NCBI RefSeq assembly: GCF_014170335.1
Contig: NZ_LZZS01000040.1
Span: forward strand, 237,987 to 301,986
Reading direction: 5' to 3'
Length of the DNA stretch: 64,000 nucleotides
Origin: Achromobacter sp. UMC46
GTDB lineage: Bacteria > Pseudomonadota > Gammaproteobacteria > Burkholderiales > Burkholderiaceae_B
Shown here: positions 1-7,909 of the stretch, piece by piece
Layout of the letters: each line of letters starts with the position of its first letter
Position numbering within the stretch: the stretch's first letter is position 1
Made by a program: the position numbers and the translations under genes
The notes under the pieces: generated by a model
Told to the model about the DNA's origin: nothing
The model's input: the letters and a program-made list of their open reading frames with translations, nothing else
Database searches by the model: none

Positions 1-639
1 ACCGGCCTGTTGATCTGGGTTCCCCTGGTCATCACGGTGTGGGTGCTGGGTCTGCTGGTCGCCACCCTGGAAGGGTTCGTGCCTGGCTTCTTGTCGTCCG
101 AATCGCTGTTCGGCATCGACATCCCCGGCTTCCGCTTCGTCCTGGTCATCGTGGTGGTGTTGATGACGGGCGTGTTTGCGGCGAACCTGATCGGCCGTAC
201 CATGGTGGACCAGTGGGAAAACCTGCTGGGCCGCATTCCGCTGGTGCGCTCGATCTACAACTCGGTCAAGCAGGTCAGCGATACCGTGCTTGCCCCGAAC
301 GGCCAGGCGTTCCGCCGCGCGGTGCTCGTGCAGTATCCGCGGGCGGGCTCCTGGACGATTGCGTTTGTCACCGGCACGCCCAGCGGTGAAGTGGCCAGCC
401 TGTTGCCCGGCGACCACATCAGCGTGTATGTGCCGACGACGCCGAATCCGACGTCCGGTTTTTTCCTGATGGTGCCCCGCGCCGACGCGATGGACCTGCA
501 GATGAGCGTGGACGCGGCATTGAAGTACATCGTTTCCATGGGCGTTGTCGCCCCGGCCCAGGCGTCCGCGCCCGGGGACCGGCCGGCACCGCTCTCTCCG
601 GTGCCGGGCGTGCAAGACGCGCCTCGCGCCGATTCGTAA
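1..639 (+). CDS. DUF502 family inner-membrane protein (5' end outside window)
   Basis: The reading frame is open from the first base (T-G-L-L-I-W-V-P-L), so the true start and the first few residues lie upstream; a TTG at position 10 is probably internal. Two hydrophobic segments are visible, one at the very start (VPLVITVWVLGLL) and one about residues 40-60, followed by a soluble region with the family pattern of a GRIPLVRSIYNSVKQV stretch and a PTTPNPTSGFF motif. These are hallmarks of DUF502 (COG2928) proteins, whose biochemical function is unknown. The C-terminal 35 residues are proline/alanine-rich and probably disordered. The gene ends 40 bases before aspS, and DUF502 genes commonly precede aspS in beta-proteobacteria, so the two are probably co-transcribed. 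Family assignment is firm; function is not known. Confidence 0.85.
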   Translation, partial: TGLLIWVPLVITVWVLGLLVATLEGFVPGFLSSESLFGIDIPGFRFVLVIVVVLMTGVFAANLIGRTMVDQWENLLGRIPLVRSIYNSVKQVSDTVLAPNGQAFRRAVLVQYPRAGSWTIAFVTGTPSGEVASLLPGDHISVYVPTTPNPTSGFFLMVPRADAMDLQMSVDAALKYIVSMGVVAPAQASAPGDRPAPLSPVPGVQDAPRADS

Positions 640-679
640 CCCTTACGCTCAAACTAAGCACACAACGGAGTCATCCCGC

Positions 680-2467
680 ATGCGTACCTGCTACACCGGC
701 CAGGTTTGCCGTGACCATCTCGGCCAGACCGTCACCCTGTACGGCTGGGTGAACCGCCGCCGCGACCACGGCGGGGTCATCTTCATCGACTTGCGCGACC
801 GCGCGGGCCTGGCCCAGATCGTGTTCGATCCGGACAACGCCGCCTTCGCCACCGCCGAGCGCCTGCGCAACGAATTCTGCGTCCGCGTCACCGGCCTGGT
901 GCGCGAGCGTCCGGCCGGCACCGCCAACAGCGAGCTGGCGTCCGGTGAAATCGAAGTACTCTGCAAGGAAGTCGAGATCCTGAACGCGTCGGTCACGCCG
1001 CCGTTCCAGCTGGACGACGACAACCTGTCGGAAACGACCCGCCTGACGCACCGCGTGCTGGACCTGCGCCGTCCGCAGATGCAGCGCAACCTGATGCTGC
1101 GCTACCGCGTGTCGATCGAGACCCGCAAGTTCCTGGACCAGCTGGGTTTCATCGACATCGAAACCCCGATGCTGGCCAAGAGCACGCCGGAAGGCGCGCG
1201 CGACTACCTGGTGCCCTCGCGTGTGAACGCCGGCCACTTCTTCGCGCTGCCGCAGTCGCCGCAGCTGTTCAAGCAGATGCTGATGGTGTCGGGCTTCGAC
1301 CGCTACTACCAGATCACCAAGTGCTTCCGCGACGAAGACCTGCGCGCTGACCGTCAGCCCGAATTCACCCAGATCGACTGCGAAACCTCGTTCCTGAACG
1401 AATTCGAGATCCGTGAAATCTTTGAAAACCTGATCCGCCACGTGTTCAAGGTGGTGCAGGGCGTCGACCTGGCCCAGCCGTTCCCGATCATGCCGTGGAC
1501 GGAAGCGATGCGCCGCTACGGTTCGGACAAGCCGGACCTGCGCGTGAAGCTCGAATTCACCGACATCACCGACGTGATGCGCGATGTGGACTTCAAGGTG
1601 TTCGCCGCCGCCGCCACGGCGCCCGGCAGCCGCGTGGTCGCCCTGCGCGTGCCCGGCGGTGCGGAAATGTCGCGTAGCGAAATCGACGGCTACACGCAAT
1701 TCGTCGGCATTTACGGCGCCAAGGGCCTGGCCTACATCAAGGTCAACGAAGTGGCCAAGGGCCGCGACGGCCTGCAATCGCCCATCGTCAAGAACCTGCA
1801 CGACGCCGCGCTGGCCGAATTGGTCAAGCGCACCGGCGCGCAAGACGGCGACATCATTTTCTTCGGCGCGGATCGCGAGAAGGTCGTCAACGACGCCATC
1901 GGCGCGCTGCGCGTGAAGATCGGCCACAGCGAATTCGGCAAGAAGACCGGCCTGTTCGAAGCCGGTTGGCAGCCGCTGTGGGTGGTTGACTTCCCGATGT
2001 TCGAATACGACGAGGAAGACGGCCGCTACACCGCCGCCCACCACCCGTTCACCAGCCCGAAGGATGGCCACGAAGACTTCCTGGAAACCGATCCCAGCAA
2101 GGCGTTCGCCAAGGCTTACGACATGGTGCTGAACGGTTGGGAAATCGGCGGCGGTTCGGTCCGTATCCACCGCGAAGAAGTCCAGAGCAAGGTGTTCCGC
2201 GCGCTGAAGATCGGCGCTGAGGAAGCCCGCGAGAAGTTCGGCTACCTGCTGGACGCGCTGCAGTACGGCGCGCCTCCGCACGGCGGCATCGCCTTTGGCC
2301 TGGACCGCATCGTCACGATGATGACCGGCGCCGAATCGATCCGCGACGTGATCGCCTTCCCGAAGACGCAGCGCGCGCAGGATCTGCTGACGCAAGCGCC
2401 GTCGGAAGTCGATGAAAAGCAACTGCGCGAATTGCACATCCGGTTGCGTAACGTCGAAACGAAGTAA
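680..2467 (+). CDS. aspS: Aspartate--tRNA(Asp/Asn) ligase
   Basis: Class II aminoacyl-tRNA synthetase that charges tRNA with aspartate. The 595-residue length is the normal bacterial size. The order is an N-terminal OB-fold anticodon-binding domain (about residues 1-110, with YGWVNRRRDHGG), the class II catalytic core with motif 2 around residue 216 (FRDEDLRADRQPEFTQ), the bacterial GAD insertion domain (about 290-430), and motif 3 near residue 535 (GIAFGLDRI). The ATG at 680 was chosen because MRTCYTGQV aligns with the usual N-terminus and AACGGAG lies about 10 bases upstream; the frame is open further upstream. In relatives that lack AsnRS this enzyme is non-discriminating and also forms Asp-tRNA(Asn) for the GatCAB amidotransferase; that is inferred here, since neither gene is in the window. 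Confidence 0.97.
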   Translation: MRTCYTGQVCRDHLGQTVTLYGWVNRRRDHGGVIFIDLRDRAGLAQIVFDPDNAAFATAERLRNEFCVRVTGLVRERPAGTANSELASGEIEVLCKEVEILNASVTPPFQLDDDNLSETTRLTHRVLDLRRPQMQRNLMLRYRVSIETRKFLDQLGFIDIETPMLAKSTPEGARDYLVPSRVNAGHFFALPQSPQLFKQMLMVSGFDRYYQITKCFRDEDLRADRQPEFTQIDCETSFLNEFEIREIFENLIRHVFKVVQGVDLAQPFPIMPWTEAMRRYGSDKPDLRVKLEFTDITDVMRDVDFKVFAAAATAPGSRVVALRVPGGAEMSRSEIDGYTQFVGIYGAKGLAYIKVNEVAKGRDGLQSPIVKNLHDAALAELVKRTGAQDGDIIFFGADREKVVNDAIGALRVKIGHSEFGKKTGLFEAGWQPLWVVDFPMFEYDEEDGRYTAAHHPFTSPKDGHEDFLETDPSKAFAKAYDMVLNGWEIGGGSVRIHREEVQSKVFRALKIGAEEAREKFGYLLDALQYGAPPHGGIAFGLDRIVTMMTGAESIRDVIAFPKTQRAQDLLTQAPSEVDEKQLRELHIRLRNVETK

Positions 2468-2475
2468 CCCCCCCC

Positions 2476-2533
2476 GAGGCGCCGGGGGGCGCCTCCCCCC
2501 CAGGGGGGCGCCTCGCGGGACCGGCGGAGCCGG
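2476..2533. repeat. GC-rich intergenic hairpin element downstream of aspS
   Basis: A perfect 8-bp inverted repeat GAGGCGCC / GGCGCCTC (2476-2483 and 2488-2495, four-base GGGG loop) is followed by a third GGCGCCTC copy at 2507-2514, by runs of C and G that can pair with each other, and by a second hairpin CCGGC-GGA-GCCGG at 2521-2533. No T-tract follows, so it is not a classical intrinsic terminator, although it could act as an RNA-stabilising or dispersed intergenic element. The remaining bases to 2740 show no gene that I can support. Confidence 0.5.
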
Positions 2534-2740
2534 ATCCTCGGCGGCCCGGGTCGCCAGGGTACTTGCTTGCGGAGTGCTGCGCTCTTTGAGCAGCAGGCCT
2601 TGCGGTGAGCATCTTTTTGTTGCGGCAAGGGTTCGCTGAATTGGAGTAATCTGGCAAACGCCGCTTTCCGGCGGTGCTTGCCAGGGCCGCTCTTGGGCCT
2701 GGCTAGTGGTTCCTCTGCTTTCAAAGGCGCCATCGCTTTT

Positions 2741-3607
2741 ATGTCGCTCATCCGTGTCGTCAGCTACAACATTCACAAGGGCCGTTCGGCATTAGGCCGG
2801 CGCGACTCCCTGAATGAACTGCGCTTAGGGCTCTACGGCCTGCGCCCCGATCTGGTCTTCCTGCAGGAAGTCCAAGGCCGCAACGAGCAGAAATCCCTGC
2901 TCGACGCCCAACACGAATCCCTTGCCGCCGCCTTGCGGCTGGATGTGGCCTATGGCCGCAACGCCATCCGGCACGCGACCGACCATGGCAACGCGCTGCT
3001 GTCGCGCTATCCCATCCTTGACCACGAAAACCTGGACATCTCCGATCACCGACTGGAGCAGCGCGGCCTGCTGCATGCGCGCGTCGAGCTCGATGGCCGC
3101 GCAGTGCATTGCTTCGTGGTGCACCTGGGCCTGTTCGCCGGCAGCCGCAGCCGCCAGGTCCTGGCGCTGACTGAACGCATCCGGCGCATGGTGCCCGACG
3201 GCGAACCCATCCTGATCGCGGGTGATTTCAACGACTGGAACGACCGCCTGGCGCCGCTTTTCGTGCAGCAGCTGGGGCTGTATGAAGTGTTTTCCCACGC
3301 GCCGCGCAGCCACGGCGGCGAACTGCCGCGCCTGCGCGATTCGGTCAAGCGGCTGAGCAATGCGCTGCGGGGCCTGCCCAATAGCGGTTTGTCCGTCATG
3401 GAACGCAATAACCAATTGGGCATGGAGGGCAGCTCGCGCCTGTTGCTGCCGCCGCCCCGCACCTTTCCCGCCGTCTTCCCCTGGTTCCGCCTGGACAGGA
3501 TCTATCAGCGCGGCTTCGCCGTGCGCAGCGCGCGCGTGCTGCGCGGCCGCGAATGGGCGCGGATGTCCGATCACTCCCCCTTACTGGCGGAGCTGGAACT
3601 CCCGTGA
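2741..3607 (+). CDS. Endonuclease/exonuclease/phosphatase family protein, YbhP-like
   Basis: 288 residues with the EEP (DNase I-like) fold signatures: the N-terminal VVSYNIHKGRS with the metal-binding Asn, FLQEVQG with the catalytic Glu near residue 43, LIAGDFNDWNDR near residue 160, and the terminal SDHSPLLAEL with the catalytic Asp-His pair. The ATG at 2741 places the VVSYNIHKG strand right at the N-terminus as in homologues; an earlier start at 2678 would add a 21-residue tail with no family support. The stop overlaps the GTG start of the cardiolipin synthase gene (GTGA), implying coupled translation. The same pair (ybhP, ybhO/clsB) is adjacent in Escherichia coli. The substrate is unknown; a phosphodiesterase or phosphatase role linked to phospholipids is an inference from this pairing. 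Confidence 0.88.
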   Translation: MSLIRVVSYNIHKGRSALGRRDSLNELRLGLYGLRPDLVFLQEVQGRNEQKSLLDAQHESLAAALRLDVAYGRNAIRHATDHGNALLSRYPILDHENLDISDHRLEQRGLLHARVELDGRAVHCFVVHLGLFAGSRSRQVLALTERIRRMVPDGEPILIAGDFNDWNDRLAPLFVQQLGLYEVFSHAPRSHGGELPRLRDSVKRLSNALRGLPNSGLSVMERNNQLGMEGSSRLLLPPPRTFPAVFPWFRLDRIYQRGFAVRSARVLRGREWARMSDHSPLLAELELP

Positions 3608-4815
3608 AGGCCGAGCAGGTCAAGCTGGAATGGACCGACGGCAACAGCATCCGGTTGCTGCAGAACGGCACGGACTTTTTTCCCGCGCTATGCCAGGCTA
3701 TCGATGCCGCCCAGGTCAGTGTGCATCTGGAAACCTACATCTTCATGGTGGACCGCACCGGCTCGCGCGTGCTGGAATGCCTGACGGCCGCGGCCCGGCG
3801 TGGCGTGAAGGTGCGCGTGGTGCTGGACGGGTTCGGCAGCGCCGAAAGCGTGATCGCGGTGCGTGACCGGTTGCTGGAAGCGGGCGCGCAATGCCGTATT
3901 TTCCGGCCCGAACCGCGCTGGTTCGCCCGCCTGATCCCGTCGCGCAGCCGTCTGCGACGACTGCATCGGAAAGTCACCATCGTGGACGGACGCATTGCGT
4001 TCGTCGGCGGCATCAACGTCATCGACGATTACGACGACCTGGATCCTACGGACGGCATTTCGGCGCCGCGCTTCGATTTCGCCGTGCAGGTGGAAGGGCC
4101 GCTGGTCACCGATGCGGCCTACGCGCAAGACCTGCTGTGGGTGCGCCTGAACTGGGCGCGCCTGCGTCGCCATCCGCGCGACTGGAACCGCATGCGGCTG
4201 ACCAAGCCGCACCACGCGCCGGTGGCCCCGTGCGGCACGCTGCGGGCGGCGCTGGTGTTGCGCGACAACCTGCGCTACCGGCAGACGTTCGAACGCGCCT
4301 ACCTGTACGGCATCACGCAGGCGCGCCGCGACATCCTCATCGCCAACGCGTACTTCTTTCCGGGTCGCCAGTTCCGCCGCGCGCTGGCAAAAGCAGCCGC
4401 ACGCGGCGTGCGGGTGCGGCTGCTGCTGCAAGGCAAGGTCGAATACCGCATGCAGTACCACGCCACCCGGTCGCTGTACGACCAGCTGCTGCGCGACGGC
4501 ATCGAGATCTACGAATACATGCCCAGCTACCTGCACGCCAAGGTCGCGGTGATCGACAACGTGGCTACCGTGGGCTCGTCCAACCTGGACCCGTTCAGCC
4601 TGCTGCTGGCGCGCGAGGCCAATGTGGTCGTGGACGACCAGCCTTTCGCCTGGGACTTGCAGGAACGCCTGGAGACGGCCATCCGCGAAGGCGGGCGCTT
4701 CATCCGGCCGCTGGAGTACCAGCGCCGGGGATGGGTGCGGCGCTGGGTGGATGCGGCGTCTTACACGCTGCTGCGCATCGGCGTGGCGCTGACGGGCACG
4801 TCGGACAAGTATTGA
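3604..4815 (+). CDS. clsB: Cardiolipin synthase B-type phospholipase D protein
   Basis: 403 residues with two HxKx4D phospholipase D motifs: LHRKVTIVDGR near residue 120, followed by AFVGGINV, and LHAKVAVID near residue 310, followed by VGSSNLDPFS. Both catalytic His and Lys pairs are intact. There are no long N-terminal transmembrane helices, and length and layout match ClsB (YbhO) rather than ClsA. ClsB-type enzymes transfer phosphatidyl groups to make cardiolipin and can also form phosphatidylglycerol from phosphatidylethanolamine. The GTG start at 3604 overlaps the stop of the upstream EEP gene. A short C-terminal extension (about 395-403) follows a basic, partly hydrophobic patch that probably contacts membrane. 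The gene converges on the EamA transporter, with a perfect 6-bp hairpin (TCAAGC/GCTTGA, 4825-4841) in the 35-base gap. Confidence 0.92.
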   Translation: MKAEQVKLEWTDGNSIRLLQNGTDFFPALCQAIDAAQVSVHLETYIFMVDRTGSRVLECLTAAARRGVKVRVVLDGFGSAESVIAVRDRLLEAGAQCRIFRPEPRWFARLIPSRSRLRRLHRKVTIVDGRIAFVGGINVIDDYDDLDPTDGISAPRFDFAVQVEGPLVTDAAYAQDLLWVRLNWARLRRHPRDWNRMRLTKPHHAPVAPCGTLRAALVLRDNLRYRQTFERAYLYGITQARRDILIANAYFFPGRQFRRALAKAAARGVRVRLLLQGKVEYRMQYHATRSLYDQLLRDGIEIYEYMPSYLHAKVAVIDNVATVGSSNLDPFSLLLAREANVVVDDQPFAWDLQERLETAIREGGRFIRPLEYQRRGWVRRWVDAASYTLLRIGVALTGTSDKY

Positions 4816-4850
4816 AAGCGTGGATCAAGCACGAGGCTTGAGTGCGAGAC

Positions 4851-5720
4851 CTAGGCGCGGCGCTTGATCAGGCCCAGCGCCAAGGCGGTGCCGACCAGGA
4901 TGATGGCGGCGCCCACCGCGATGGACGGCGTGATGCTTTCGTCCAGGAACCAGGCGCCCCACACCACGCCGAAGATCGGCACCAGGAAGGTCACGCTGAC
5001 CGCCCCGGTGGGGCCGACGTTGGCGATCAGGCGGAAGAAGACGATATAGGCGGCGCCGGTGCACACGACGGCCAGCAGAATCGTGGAGATCCAGGCGGCC
5101 GTCGATGCGGGCGCCTCGGGCCAGGCCGAGATCGCCAGGGGCAGCAGCACGAGCGAGGCCGCGATCATGCTGCCGGTGGCACTGGCCAGGGCATCCACGC
5201 CGCCGAGGAAGCGCTTGGTCCAATTGGCGGCGATGCCGTAGAAGATGGGCGCCGATACGGCGGCCAGCACGGCGGGCCCGGTGCCGCCCGCCTGAAAATT
5301 CAGCTTGTCCCACACCAGCACGATGATGCCCAGCAGCCCGATCATCAAGCCCAGCGAACGCATCCAGGGCAGCTTGTCCTTCAGCCAGAGCCATCCCACG
5401 ACCGCGCCCCACACGGGCGTCACCGCATTGGCTACCGACAGGAATCCGGCGCCGAGCGACTGGGCCGCGTAGGCGTAAAGCAGGAAGGGCACGGCGGCGT
5501 TCAGGGTGCCGACCACCAGCAGCGCCTTCCAGTGCCGGGCGATCACCGGCAGCTTGCCGCGCCACAGGGCGGCCGGCAGCAGGAACAGCGCGGCCAGGCC
5601 GACGCGCAGCTCGATCAGCGCGATCGGACCGAAATCGCCGACCGCGACTCGCATGAACAGGAAGGAGCCGCCCCAGACCGCCGCAAGCAGCAGCAGGTCC
5701 AGCAGATTGCGTTGACGCAT
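4851..5720 (-). CDS. DMT superfamily EamA transporter
   Basis: 289 residues made almost entirely of hydrophobic helices, consistent with ten transmembrane segments arranged as two EamA repeats. The start MRQRNLLDLLLLAAVWGGSF is the typical EamA opening (WGGSFLFMR), and the second repeat begins around residue 145 with PAVLAAVSAPIFYGIAANWTKRF. The frame stays open upstream but the ATG at 5720 gives the canonical N-terminus. Members export amino acids or other small metabolites; the substrate cannot be read from sequence. It lies about 80 bases downstream of the MFS gene on the same strand, so the two exporters may share a transcript. It ends with a basic KRRA tail. Confidence 0.88.
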   Translation of the reverse strand: MRQRNLLDLLLLAAVWGGSFLFMRVAVGDFGPIALIELRVGLAALFLLPAALWRGKLPVIARHWKALLVVGTLNAAVPFLLYAYAAQSLGAGFLSVANAVTPVWGAVVGWLWLKDKLPWMRSLGLMIGLLGIIVLVWDKLNFQAGGTGPAVLAAVSAPIFYGIAANWTKRFLGGVDALASATGSMIAASLVLLPLAISAWPEAPASTAAWISTILLAVVCTGAAYIVFFRLIANVGPTGAVSVTFLVPIFGVVWGAWFLDESITPSIAVGAAIILVGTALALGLIKRRA

Positions 5721-5800
5721 GGTTTGTCTCGGGTTCGCCTCGGAGGCGTGTCTTGGGTGATGTCTGGGGTGATGCCAGGAGTCACCACCCGGAGCGATTT

Positions 5801-7219
5801 CTATTTCCGGGCGGTGACCAGATTCTTCATCTTGACCCGATACGCCAGCAGCGCACAGGCAAGCGACAGCACAATACACAGGACCAGGCCGGCCCGCACT
5901 CCGTTTAGTACCGTGCTGTGCGAAATGATGATGCCGACGACCGCCGTGCCCAGCGCGCTGCCGATGGCGCGCGTGGTCTGCACCAGCGCCGAGGCCACGC
6001 CCACGTCGCGGCGTTCGCTCAGCATCTGCATGAAGAGCGTCAGGTTGGGCAGCAGGAAGCCCAGCGCGCAGCCGTTGACGAAGAAGGCGGCAAGGATCCA
6101 CCAGGCCGACGTGCCCGGGGAAATCAGCAGCACCATCAGCGAGCCGGCCGCCAGCAGCAGGGCGCCGAACACCATCAGGCGCTGCGGCTCGGTCTGCTTG
6201 GGGAACAGCCGGCCGTTGACGATGCTGCCGACCGAGATCGCCGCGACCAGCGGGGTCAGCAGCAGGCCGGCCTCGCTGGGCGTGTAGCCCAGCACCTGCT
6301 GCAGCAGCAGCGGGCTGTAGAAGATCAGCACGAACATCACCGCACCGACCATCATGGCGGCCAGGTTCAGCAGGCGGGAATCCAGGGCCTCCAGCACGCG
6401 CAGCGGAAAGATGGGGGACTTCACGCGGCGTTCGGTGGGGATCAGGATGGCGATGGCGGCCACGCCGACGAGCGCCAGCATGCCCCCCAGGAGCGGATGC
6501 GCATGCTCGCCGCGGGCAAAGGCCAGTTCCAGCGCCGCCAGCGGCGCGCCCACGGCCAGCACCAGCAGGATGGCGCCTACCCAGTCGATCTTGCGGCTGC
6601 CGTCGTGGATGGGGCGGATGCGCGGGAAATAGCGCGCCAGCAGGAAGAAAGCGCCGGCCGCCGCGATGGGCGAGATGAAGAACGCCGCGCGCCAGCCCAG
6701 CGCCTGCGTGGCCGCGCCGCCCAGGACCGGCCCGATGCCGCTGGCCATGGCGAAGGCGGCGGACACCAGCGCCATCCATCGCACGCGCTGCTTGGCGTCG
6801 GGGAACAGGTCGGCGGGCGCCGCGAAGGCAGTGGCGATCATCATGCCGCCGCCTACCCCCTGCAGCGTCCGGAACACGATCAACTGGGTCATGGACTGCG
6901 CCAGGCCACAGGCGATAGACCCCAGCGCGATGATCAGGACCGAGACCAGCATCAAGGGCTTGCGGCCGAACATGTCCCCCAGGCGGCCGAAGATCAGGAT
7001 GGAGGCCGCCGTGGCCAGCAGGTAGCCGGTGCCGACCCAGGCATAGAGGGCCATGCCGTCCAGCGCTTCGGCCACGCGGGGCAGCGTGGTGCTGATGATG
7101 GTGGAATCCAGGGCAGCCAGCACCACGGTCGCCGACACGCCCGCCATGGCCATCAAGAGGTCCCGTCGGGAGTGGGCGGGGTCGGTGGCTGGCGGGGTCG
7201 GTGATGGCGGCGGCGTCAT
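5801..7219 (-). CDS. MFS transporter, DHA2 (14-TMS, EmrB/QacA-like) family
   Basis: 472 residues with many hydrophobic helices, consistent with the 14-TM DHA2 drug/H+ antiporter subfamily. Visible motifs are LDSTIISTTLPRVAEAL in helix 1 (motif D1), the loop 2-3 motif A GRLGDMFGRKPLM, and the TM5 motif C-like GIGPVLGG. The N-terminus is short and proline-rich (MTPPPSPTPP) before the first helix. The likely role is proton-driven efflux of hydrophobic or cationic compounds from the cytoplasm; no adjacent TetR or MarR regulator is present, so the inducer is unknown. It reads towards the EamA gene and is preceded by the CoxG-like gene on the same strand. Confidence 0.9.
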   Translation of the reverse strand: MTPPPSPTPPATDPAHSRRDLLMAMAGVSATVVLAALDSTIISTTLPRVAEALDGMALYAWVGTGYLLATAASILIFGRLGDMFGRKPLMLVSVLIIALGSIACGLAQSMTQLIVFRTLQGVGGGMMIATAFAAPADLFPDAKQRVRWMALVSAAFAMASGIGPVLGGAATQALGWRAAFFISPIAAAGAFFLLARYFPRIRPIHDGSRKIDWVGAILLVLAVGAPLAALELAFARGEHAHPLLGGMLALVGVAAIAILIPTERRVKSPIFPLRVLEALDSRLLNLAAMMVGAVMFVLIFYSPLLLQQVLGYTPSEAGLLLTPLVAAISVGSIVNGRLFPKQTEPQRLMVFGALLLAAGSLMVLLISPGTSAWWILAAFFVNGCALGFLLPNLTLFMQMLSERRDVGVASALVQTTRAIGSALGTAVVGIIISHSTVLNGVRAGLVLCIVLSLACALLAYRVKMKNLVTARK

Positions 7220-7252
7220 GCCGCCTAGGATATCACCGGCCCACTAGGGTTT

Positions 7253-7822
7253 TCACTTGTAGAGCGAGTGGTAACCCAGGAACACCACGACGACCAGCAG
7301 CACCAGCGCCCAGGACCAGCGCGAATTGGACAATCCACGGGGTTCGGGCTCGGGGGGAGGGGGCGGCGGCGCCAGGCGGGGCTGCACGGCCATGTGGTCG
7401 ATAAAGGCGGCGAAGAATTTCTGGATGATCTTGTCGCCTGCTTTCAGCAGCAGGCCTTCGCCGCATTCGGCCAGTTTGCCGCCCGCCATGCCGGCCACGG
7501 TATAGGCCACGCGGGTGCCCTGGTCCTTGGTGCTGAGGTTGACCTGGGCGGTGCCGATGGCCAGGCAGGCCGCGCGGCCCTTGCCTTCGAACACCAGGGT
7601 GCAGCTGTCGGGGGCGTTGACATCGGAGAGGAGGATTTCGCCTTCGTAGTCGGTGTCGATTCCGGCGATGTTGGCCCGCAAGGTGACGGCGTACTCGGTG
7701 GGGCTGCGCATCGCGACTTCCACGCAGCCCGGTATGCATTTCTGCAACACTCTCGGGTCGGTCAACGCATCCCAGGTCTGGTGTTGCGTCGAAGGAATCC
7801 ATTGGGCATCGGCAATGCGCAT
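7253..7822 (-). CDS. CoxG/SRPBCC family protein with C-terminal membrane anchor
   Basis: 189 residues. The first roughly 140 form a CoxG-like SRPBCC (START-like ligand-binding) domain, recognised by QTWDALTDPRVLQKCIPGC at the N-terminus, the YEGEILLSD strand and a C-terminal ALLLKAGDKIIQKF-type helix. A proline-rich linker (PPPPPPEPEP, about residues 150-160) leads to a single C-terminal transmembrane helix (WALVLLVVVVFLGY). CoxG proteins accompany molybdenum hydroxylases such as CO dehydrogenase and can tether to the membrane, but no such enzyme is encoded nearby, so this looks like an orphan homologue. ATG 7822 is preceded by AAGGAG. It follows pgi on the same strand, with a small inverted repeat (CCAAACC-GCG-GGTTTGG, 7861-7877) in the gap. 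Confidence 0.85.
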   Translation of the reverse strand: MRIADAQWIPSTQHQTWDALTDPRVLQKCIPGCVEVAMRSPTEYAVTLRANIAGIDTDYEGEILLSDVNAPDSCTLVFEGKGRAACLAIGTAQVNLSTKDQGTRVAYTVAGMAGGKLAECGEGLLLKAGDKIIQKFFAAFIDHMAVQPRLAPPPPPPEPEPRGLSNSRWSWALVLLVVVVFLGYHSLYK

Positions 7823-7909
7823 GGCAGTCTCCTTAGAAGAGTTATATGCACATTCTCGTCCCAAACCGCGGGTTTGGCTACCGGGGCCAGGAGGGCCCGG
7901 CCCTGCGGC

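Noticed and set aside
671..2776. Very long antisense ORF opposite aspS
   Set aside because: High GC codon structure of aspS leaves the opposite strand open; the predicted peptide is His/Arg/Val-rich with no domain, whereas aspS carries all class II motifs.
4842..6287. Long plus-strand ORF over the two exporters
   Set aside because: It is low-complexity (Gln/Arg/Gly/His) and lies opposite genes with clear transmembrane families.
7861..7877. CCAAACC-GCG-GGTTTGG hairpin as pgi terminator
   Set aside because: Perfect but short, with no T-run on either strand; may be chance.
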